A stretch of 64,000 bases of DNA from Gnetum montanum (taxonomy: Eukaryota > Streptophyta > Gnetopsida > Gnetales > Gnetaceae). The stretch covers positions 273,614 to 337,613 of the forward strand of contig MNCI01009276.1 in NCBI GenBank assembly GCA_015680685.1, given 5' to 3'. Made by a program: the position numbers and the translations under genes. Shown here piece after piece: positions 57,454 through 64,000 of the stretch. How positions within the stretch are numbered: position 1 is the first letter of the stretch; the number at the start of each line of letters is the position of its first letter. Under the pieces are notes generated by a model, which searched no databases, was not told the DNA's origin, and was given only the letters and a program-made list of their open reading frames with translations.

Positions 57454-58560
57454 TAAGTCCAAGAGTTCATCTTCAACATCTTTCTTAGAAGGACTAAATC
57501 TAGCCTATTTAATTTCTCCTTTTTCTTTAAAACTTTTAGACCTTTTCAAGTGACCATACTTCCTACACTTCCAATACCTTGATGTCTTTATGAGAGTATT
57601 ATTTGCAAGTTTCTTGAATTTAGTGTCATTCTTATTAGAGGATTTACATAAGTGTTGTTTGTGTGGTTCTTTAATAACTAATGTTTTAGTAATTACAGGC
57701 TTAGAACTCTTTCTTTCTAGTTCTTCTATTATTCGTCATCCTACAACTTGATCAAATTTTTAGGAGGTACTAGTATTAGTAATGTTATGAGCAATATTAT
57801 GCTATAATTTAGCAAGATACTACAAGATAATCCTATAATTAGAAAATTTTTTCTTTGCATTTTTTTTATGTCTACTTAGTGTTTAGATTATGATGCAATT
57901 TGAATTTTCTTTGCTCATTATTAATATTTTTTTGGGGTCTAACATCCTTCCACCTACCCCTCCAACACCCCCTCCCCTGCCCAATGCTTTCAACAAAACA
58001 ATACATTGATCTTATTCTTCTATATTACTACTAATTGATTATAACTAGCTTACTATGATATTAAAAGTAATGAGGTAAGAAGCAATAGTTGTTGGAACCC
58101 AAAATAATTGAAATAGAGGTACACCCCAAGATTTTATAGAAGCTTATAACTTAGAGCAATCTAGTAGAATCAAACCTTTGACCTAGGGTTACCAACACAA
58201 GACTTATACTAGAAGCAATAGTTGCATTGTTATATATCTTTAACAAAAATAATTTTTTTCTAAGATGCAATCTATTTGAATGGGAATTGGATTTGTAAGT
58301 TTTACTGATAGTATTACATAGACCTTTTGTAGTTTTTTCACCTTTCAAATTTATAAGAATAGAGTTTAAAATATCTGTATGAATTATACCAAGAGCTAAT
58401 TGGTCTAGATGAATCCACTCATATTTATTCATCTTAGAAGGCTCAATTTGAATGATGCAAGCTTCTTGCTTCTTGTCAACCAAGACATCTTCCATTGGGC
58501 CTTCCCAAGATCATAATTGCTACCATTGAATTTCTCTAGTTTTTAAATGTATCTTGAATA
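57454..58560 (-). pseudogene. gag: Ty1/copia gag remnant (element J, right part) with SINE insertion
   Basis: On the minus strand, a region near 58500-58560 resembles the copia Gag start (GSNYDLGKAQ, with a frameshift), followed by MEDVLVDKKQEACII, LALGIIHTDIL, EKTTKGLCNTISKTY and NRLHLRKKLFLLKI (58230-58495). A degraded zinc knuckle WKCRKYGHLKRSK lies near 57560. A 119-bp SINE interrupts it at 58092-58210, and element E cuts it at 57454. The protease part is at 43965-44195. Confidence 0.7.
58092..58210 (-). mobile_element. 5'-truncated SINE with 14-bp target duplication
   Basis: AGAAGCAATAGTTG occurs on both sides (58078-58091 and 58211-58224). The minus strand has GGTTTGATTCT (B-box-like) and GGGGTGTACCTCTATTTC, matching the SINE at 1547-1699. 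The A box is missing, as expected for 5' truncation during LINE-type reverse transcription. Confidence 0.85.
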
Positions 58561-58934
58561 GCTCATCATTTAAATTCACTTAAAATTGTAGGTACCTTGG
58601 TAAACAAATTAACCTCATTTTGATAGTAATTTATTAATGTACACCTCAATTAAGCAAAAAATTATAACAACAAGAAAAAATTTATATTTTTAATTATGAA
58701 ATTGGAAAAAATGCACCAAGAACATAAGAGATTATCTTGGGGAAAGTATATAAAAGCCCTAGCAATGGCTCTAACTGCTATCAAGCCTTAACTTGAACCA
58801 AGTATTACAAGACAAGATAACATATTCAATGGCTTAATGACTTGATCACTCTCTTACTTGGTCTTACACTTAATGTAATTTGATGTTACTTATGTGTTCT
58901 CCATCTTCTTAGCCGTTACTTTTCTAAACAATGA

Positions 58935-59040
58935 GATATTAGCCTAGCAGTAAAATTCTTAATTTGAAAGCTTCAAGTGATGGATTCAATTTTGGTGGGT
59001 AATGTTGACACCCCCCACCCCCTCACCTCTAACACCCTTC
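58935..59040 (+). mobile_element. Second tRNA-like SINE-type sequence
   Basis: TTAGCCTAGCAG resembles an A box, followed by GATGGATTCAATTT resembling a B box, then CACCCCCCACCCCC and CTCTAACACCC, like the 3' end of the SINE at 1547-1699. I cannot define a target duplication. The 58225-58934 surroundings hold the rest of the copia gag and unassigned AT-rich sequence. Confidence 0.5.
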
Positions 59041-59139
59041 AGATCACTTATATAGTTATTTTTACATGATAAGGATGGTTATAAAAAATTTAAAATAAGA
59101 AAAAAATAGAACATTATATGGAATTTGATAGGTTACTAA

Positions 59140-60290
59140 AGTTACAATGTACACTATCCATTACATTATTTGGAAAATTTATAAAATTTTAGGAATACCT
59201 TTGTTAAAGCCTAATCTTACTATGATGTGGAATTCTGTGGTTGATAAACTTAGAAAAAAGCTTGATAAATGGAAAGCAAAAAAGCTCACCCTTGCTAGCA
59301 AAGTTTTAGTTATTAAGAAAATACTTCAATCAATTGATATTTATTACTCTAGTTATTGGGCTCCTTCTAGAACTTCTTATGATAGAATTTATCATATTAT
59401 CTATTAAATTCTTGATCTACTCAAAATCTTAGAAATGGTTTTTTTGGAGTTACATAGGATACTTACGCTAGTAGCACAAAAGATGAAGGACTTGATCTCA
59501 TCAACTGTTATAACTAGGGTATTTCTCTTGTAACGAAATGGATTATAAAGTGCATTAATGGAGATGATGTTTGGATTCTCCTTTTAAAAAATAAACTTAT
59601 GTAAGGAAAACCTAAGAATGATAATAGTTGATCTTCTAATAACTTCTTATTCTATCTTCTTTTTCTTTAGGCCATTCCTATTCTTAACTTCTCATTTCTT
59701 AAACAAATTTGAAAGACATTGTGCAAGCTTAGTAAATATTGGAATTACAATAAGATTACGGTTTCAAAAGATATGCTTAAGAAAATTAGTTCATGGTGGC
59801 TTCTTTTAATGAAGGAGCTTGGGTTGCTAATGCATCTAAATTATGTATCACTTGAAGTAAATTTGGTATCATTGCAATTTCTTATCTACATAGGCATGAT
59901 AGATGGATTACTTAGAATGAAGCTTGTAACCTTAATGATTTAAATAGAAAGAGAAAAAAGAATTTTGAAAAATTAATTTCTAATCTTTAGACTTTATTTA
60001 AAAGTTGACAATAGTTTGTATCATGATTTTCCACATATTTTTTGGAAGGATGGGAGATTTGTTTTTTCTTTTAATTCAAAGTTGCTTATGAAATTGTTAC
60101 AAAGAATAATTCTATTCATAACAAATTTAATAAGGCCTAGAAAATGTAGTTATCATTGTACTTTTGAAGGAGAAAAATGAAAGATATAAGAACTATTTCT
60201 TCTCAATGTCCTCTTTATAGAAGTGAAGACTCATTTTCTCATGGTTTTTTTTTAGTATTTTGTTCCTCAGGATGTTAAAAAAATGGACAT
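59140..60290 (+). pseudogene. LINE (non-LTR retrotransposon) reverse-transcriptase 3' fragment
   Basis: It encodes ILGIPLLKPNLTMMWNSVVD, LRKKLDKWKAKKLTLASKV and IYYSSYWAPS (59180-59380), the part after the RT catalytic core in plant LINEs. Further fragments are KDEGLDLINC, KCINGDDVWILL and near 60210 a C-P-L-Y, then SFSHGFF stretch resembling the zf-RVT zinc-binding domain. Frames change several times and no catalytic core is present. This is a 5'-truncated dead copy. Confidence 0.75.
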
Positions 60291-61469
60291 CTAGAATTTG
60301 TAACAACTTTTAAATAAGTATTAATGAAGTCATTCTTGGTGATCAGTTTACTTTGTCTACTTCACTTCTTTACATTTGGAAATGTCTTCAACTGCTTGTT
60401 CTCTACTTTATGTAGAAGCTTTAGTGTGTAGTTATTTTATAGCAACAAGGGCATAACTATGATCTCTCTTCAAGAATCAAAAACACTTTTCAACTACAAC
60501 TTTAAACAAAAAAGTTTTCTATAAAAGTTAATTAATTTATTTTATGCAATATTAATTTCTTTTTGTTTTAAAGATTCAAGGCTTAGAAGATTTTGGCTTT
60601 TGTTGCTATTTGTTTTTTCTTTTTAATTAATATATTCTTTTATCTTTAGAGAAAGTTTTCTCCTTCTCTATACAAAAAACTTTTTAGTAAGAAGTGAAAA
60701 TATGCAAAGGCACTTATGAATAATGGCAAGGTCTGATCTTTTTCCTACTCTTATGATTAGTTGTAAAGATGAAAACTTAAAAAGCTATCACTAAAACCAT
60801 TGAGTTGTTTCTTTAGACTCTCTTTGATGATTTGATGTACTATAGGCTCCGACACTATGCACATTGCTTATAACAACCTTTACAATGACTTTTAAAGATT
60901 GCTTAAAATAAGCAACAAACCCTTGTAATGATAGCATACTTTTTTTCATCATTTTGAAATTTACTATCCCTTCACTAAAAATAAAATTTGACTCTTTTTT
61001 CATTTACCATTTATATGAAGATCATCATAGAGACTCAATGTTTGTCTTCGGCTCGAAAACCGCGGACATAAACATACCGAGCCCTTTGCACGTGGGAAAG
61101 TAACAATTTTTATTTTATTTTGGTTTATCGTGAAAATTAACTGAAACTCAAACTGAAATTTTATTTGGAAAGATCGTAAAGCCCTGAGCTTGCCCGGAAC
61201 ATCGAGAACAATGGCACAAGTGATTGAAAGTTGGTCCTCCAAGCTTAAGCATGCAATTTGTTTTCATCTTCGAATTCCAGCGCATAGGGATACGTGGCAA
61301 TATAGGATACACTGAACAATGAAGTAAAACGCAAAAGCTGTTATTAACAAGTCGTAGAAAAAGCCTAAAACGAACATCATACCATACCGTCCGAAAGCCT
61401 TTCAATGGGAATTGGGAATGAAGAAAAGCATTACACAATTTTAAGAGGGGAACCATTGCAGATGGAACA
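60291..61469 (-). other. Spacer and 3' untranslated region downstream of MAP70
   Basis: The left part is AT-rich and unassigned. On the minus strand downstream of the MAP70 stop (61470), tandem AATAAA hexamers at 61109-61119, about 350 bp after the stop, are candidate polyadenylation signals. ORFs at 61000-61240 and 61148-61570 overlap this UTR and last exon in other frames and are not supported. Confidence 0.5.
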
Positions 61470-61536
61470 TTAAGAACACGCAAAGCGACGAGGGTGGCGC
61501 TTTTGAGGCTGCTTCTCTCTGTCCCTGTCCATGTCC
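61470..61536 (-). CDS. MAP70: MAP70 last exon
   Basis: One base completing Arg, then DMDRDREKQPQKRHPRRFAC, Ser and TAA. The acceptor is TTACAG. The basic tail resembles the Lys/Arg-rich ends of other MAP70 proteins. The phase match with the preceding exon supports the call. Confidence 0.85.
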
Positions 61537-63923
61537 CTGTAACAATAATAAAGCCCAATTCCAATTCCAATCATAGATTGAAAAATTGGATTGGATCCGG
61601 AAATAGGCAGCAGCTTTTATAAATTAGATTGGAAAAATCTGAATAAATCAGTGTAAGAATCGGATTAAAATCCTCAATAGTAGCAAAATAGAGCAGTTAT
61701 ATGCACCTATGTTGGTAGCTGCATTTTCCAATTTTTTTCATCTAAGAGCTCAATTAGAGTGCACAATCAAATATAGAAATTTTAGTTGTTCTTTGGCTTC
61801 AGAATTAGTAATAAATAATACAGCAAACTTAAGAAATCAATAAAAATATATCATTATCAATAAAAATATATCATTATTTATTAGATTAAATATCCGATCC
61901 AATTTTGAATCGGCATCAATGTTGCATTGCTGTATGGCAGATCTTGCAATTAATCTCAGATTTCTCAAACCACGCTTCCAATTCGATTAAGAGAAATCTC
62001 GTTTTTGGATTCAACACAAGTGGCAGCATGTGTGCGTTTATAAATTTATTTACCTTGTTGTGGTGGTGCTGCTGCTGGTTGTTGGCTCCTCTTGCGAGGA
62101 AGAGGTTGCATGTTGTTCGGAATCGGAGGAAGCACAGTTATCGTTGTCGTAGGTTGATGTGTTGTGGTGGTGATGTTTCAAAGCAGCCATTTCCTTCTCT
62201 CTCGCTGCAACTTCTCGACGCATCTTTTTCGCCTCTGTTTCCATTGCTTTTTTCAAAGTATCAATCTTCCTAGACAAACGCTGCACGCAAAAGATTAAAA
62301 AAAAAAAAACATAATCAAGTACTATCACTGTGATGTACTCTCAACATCAATTATTCTATTGACTAAAGCTTTTTCATATTTATGATATAATAGATGCTTT
62401 TTTGGTAGTCACTGTAGCCTGTAGGGAACCTCTATGAGATCGTTTTTCTCTTTCACTGTTCTATCCTTTTCGCCGCAGGTTTTTCTCAGGTTTATCACCT
62501 CTTTCTGCAGCATGTCATACAGCACGCCTGAAACCGTGTCGTCTTCGTTGTCAGGACTGGTGATACTGCTGGTTGTCAACGAGGAAGAAAGTTTAATACT
62601 GTCTGCCTTTGCTGTCGCAATATTAGGGCTGCTTGTTTTCGAAAGCTGCGGAGAAGCATAGTTGTTCATTTTCGGGCTTTTTGGAGCTTCGGACGAGTCA
62701 GTTATTTCATGGAAGGTTTCAGAATTCTTTCTTGCTTTAAAGCTGTTATTCAAGGATGGCGATGAACGCGCAGTCGGTCTATCTTTTAGTGACGGAAAGA
62801 TTTTTCTCATGCAAACTTGCGATCCATTTGCTGCGGATTCATATCTGCTTCTGGAGAAGAAAGAGCTGCTATTTAAATCTTTGATAATATCTTCCGAGAC
62901 CTTCAGCCTCAGCCTCAACTTTTCCTGCATTATCACACGAACATGATGTAATGTACAGAAGATGAAGGATGTTGATTTTCGTTTCAGCATTTCAGCTATC
63001 AAATTATGAAGGTAAATTAACCTTTAGTCGAGCTTCAGCTTTGGCGGTGCGTTCTGCAAGAGCTAGCTTCTCTCGTAGTTGTTGCATTTCTCCCTGCAAG
63101 AGAATTTTAAAAATTCGAATTATGTCCAGCGCGTTCTAATTCACTGCCTGGGACTAAAAGCTGCAATTCTGTTAAGAACGATTCTTATGAAAGTTTCAAA
63201 CAATTGAACAACCTGCATGCAGCGGCGCTCGTCCAGCCACATTTTTAAAGGGATGACTTTGTCATCGGTGCTTCTAGCAAAGGCTGCAGAAGAAGCTACT
63301 CTATTTTCTGTGATTTTTGCTCTAGATAACTCTCTTTGAAGCGTTTTTTTCTCCTCCTGATAAATGCCAAAAATTATGTCAGACCTGAGAAGGAAACTTA
63401 ATAGAAATTCTTAGTTTGCTATAGTGTACTTACCATCAGCTGGCAAAGCTGCCTTTCATAGTCGTATATGGCGTTGACAACAGAACCTCTTGCAAGAATA
63501 GCTTCCTCTAGTTGATGCACTGTATGGCTCAATTTTTCAACCTCGTTCACCTTTTGACGGTGCATTTTGTCAAGAATTTTGTTCTCTTCCTAATTATCAA
63601 TAAAAGCTTCTGGTAAACATGAGCGAACCATCTTGTATAGTTGTATGCAATACCAAGCTTCAGGAGCAATCAATTTAATTCACTTGTTTTAAAACATCGT
63701 AGAAATGGCAGCCTAATTAGAGTTCAAGGTGTAACTGCAAATGTGTGTTCCACTTAAAGAAGGATACCTGAAAGATATCGAGCTGCTTAGAGAGTTGCGT
63801 GTTCCTGTTCTGCAGGTCTTCGACTGATTCTGCCTTGGACAAAGCAGCCTGCACTGCCTTTTCTGCGTCAAGCAACGCCGTTTCCTTGGTACGCAAGAGG
63901 CGTTCGAAGGCCTTATTATCATC
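61470..63923 (-). CDS. MAP70: Microtubule-associated protein 70 (MAP70) gene, 3' seven exons
   Basis: Exons (minus strand): 63923-63768, 63589-63434, 63356-63213, 63093-63022, 62924-62430, 62280-62054, 61536-61470. All junctions are GT-AG and phases match; the only split codon is across the last intron (AG|G, Arg). Total 1,317 bp, 438 residues plus stop. The product is the middle and C-terminal part of MAP70, a plant-specific coiled-coil protein that binds cortical microtubules. Matching segments include DDNKAFERLLRTKETALLDA, EENKILDKMHRQKVNEVEKL, WLDERRCMQGEMQQLREKL and KLRLRLKV, then a Ser/Pro-rich region of about 160 residues and KKAMETEAKKMRREVAAREK. Known MAP70 proteins are about 510-640 residues (from memory), so the N-terminus lies past the right edge. 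Introns are 77-517 bp. There are no stops or frameshifts, and this is the only intact coding sequence in the window. Confidence 0.95.
62054..62280 (-). CDS. MAP70: MAP70 exon (conserved KKMRREV segment and low-complexity tail)
   Basis: 75 codons plus two bases. RLSRKIDTLKKAMETEAKKM is the conserved block, followed by KHHHHNTS, an acidic/Ser stretch and a run of Ser and Thr. It ends AG before donor GTAAAT and joins in phase to the last exon. Confidence 0.93.
62430..62924 (-). CDS. MAP70: MAP70 exon (Ser/Pro-rich region)
   Basis: 165 codons, EKLRLRLKVSEDIIKDLN through KEKNDLIE. The middle is rich in Ser, Pro, Asn and Lys and probably disordered. The end (GVLYDMLQKEVINLRKTCGE) returns to the conserved coiled coil. 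ATG codons near 63002 upstream lie in the intron and are not starts. Confidence 0.93.
63022..63093 (-). CDS. MAP70: MAP70 exon (24 codons)
   Basis: GEMQQLREKLALAERTAKAE then ARLK. Acceptor TTGCAG, donor GTTAAT. It is too short to be found by ORF length and was recognised by homology and phase. Confidence 0.93.
63213..63356 (-). CDS. MAP70: MAP70 exon (conserved central segment)
   Basis: 48 codons, EEKKTLQRELSRAKITENRV through KMWLDERRCMQ. Acceptor TATCAG, donor GTTGTT. DDKVIPLKMWLDERR corresponds to the family pattern DKVMPVKQWLEERR. Confidence 0.93.
63434..63589 (-). CDS. MAP70: MAP70 exon (coiled-coil segment)
   Basis: 52 codons, EENKILDKMHRQKVNEVEKL through YDYERQLCQLM. Acceptor AATTAG, donor GTAAGT. 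VHQLEEAILARGSVVNA matches the highly conserved family segment. Confidence 0.93.
63768..63923 (-). CDS. MAP70: MAP70 exon (coiled-coil segment, first in window)
   Basis: 52 codons, phase 0 at both ends, from DDNKAFERLL to QLDIFQ. Acceptor TTGCAG and donor GTATCC. Leu/Ala/Lys/Glu-rich coiled coil with DLQNRNTQLSKQL. Confidence 0.93.
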
Positions 63924-64000
63924 CTGCAAGACAGTAACCTGTACAAGGGCATATCCATTAATACGTTGATCTGTATCTTTAAAGTATATTGGATTGATGA

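Noticed and set aside
58935-59040. Functional tRNA gene
   Set aside because: A-box and B-box words are present, but the cloverleaf stems are not apparent and the 3' end matches the SINE tail.
60791-61570. Minus-strand ORFs of 70-140 residues downstream of MAP70
   Set aside because: No family resemblance. They overlap the 3' UTR and last exon in other frames.
62434-62946. Two plus-strand ORFs opposite the MAP70 exon
   Set aside because: They lie antisense to a well-supported exon with family homology and consistent splicing; they look like reverse-strand shadows.

Overview
The window looks like intergenic DNA from a large, transposon-rich plant nuclear genome. A gymnosperm is my guess; the sequence does not prove it. 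It is AT-rich, with assembly gaps, intron-containing plant coding sequence at one end only, and about 60 kb of nested LTR retrotransposons. The one host gene I can support is the 3' part of a MAP70 (microtubule-associated protein 70) gene on the minus strand at 61470-63923. It has seven exons with consistent splice phases, and its 5' part lies beyond the right edge.

Almost everything from 1 to 57448 belongs to one extended group of Ty3/gypsy elements of the Athila/Tat branch. These share a primer-binding site (PBS) matching the 3' end of tRNA-Asp, LTRs that begin TGATGA and end CATCA, a conserved pre-LTR block ending in ATGGGGGTA, and a conserved purine-rich block between the gag/pol end and the 3' LTR. 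Layout: element A (-, gag plus 5' LTR, 1-1534); a lone LTR (+, 1851-2661); element D (-, gag-pol, 2906-13052); element F (+, gag plus an additional ORF (aORF) but no pol, 13193-21087); an inward-facing LTR pair of another family, K (21318-24266); a 3' fragment of element H (-, 24869-28089); element G (+, gag-pol plus aORF, 28090-40844); a solo LTR with a perfect target duplication (41278-42059); and element E (-, gag without pol, 44196-57448), which interrupts a decayed Ty1/copia element and is itself interrupted by composite element I (49342-56362). A SINE, a further tRNA-like SINE and a LINE fragment lie at 57454-60290, before the MAP70 gene.

D and G carry recognisable protease, reverse transcriptase, RNase H and integrase, all with stops. 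E, F and I lack pol but keep LTRs, PBS, gag and 3' signals, so they look like non-autonomous relatives that could have been mobilised by D/G-type elements. F and G share an extra long ORF after gag/pol with a globular N-terminal half, a long predicted coiled coil and a conserved C-terminal motif; I and H keep remnants of it. No element is intact.

The most unusual structures are composite I, whose two outer ends are both U3 ends inside a near-perfect 5-bp target duplication; D's right end, where a shortened U3 and the PPT precede the complete 5' LTR; the aORF with a possible own promoter or splice acceptor; and U3 regions that carry a different short-repeat array in each subfamily.
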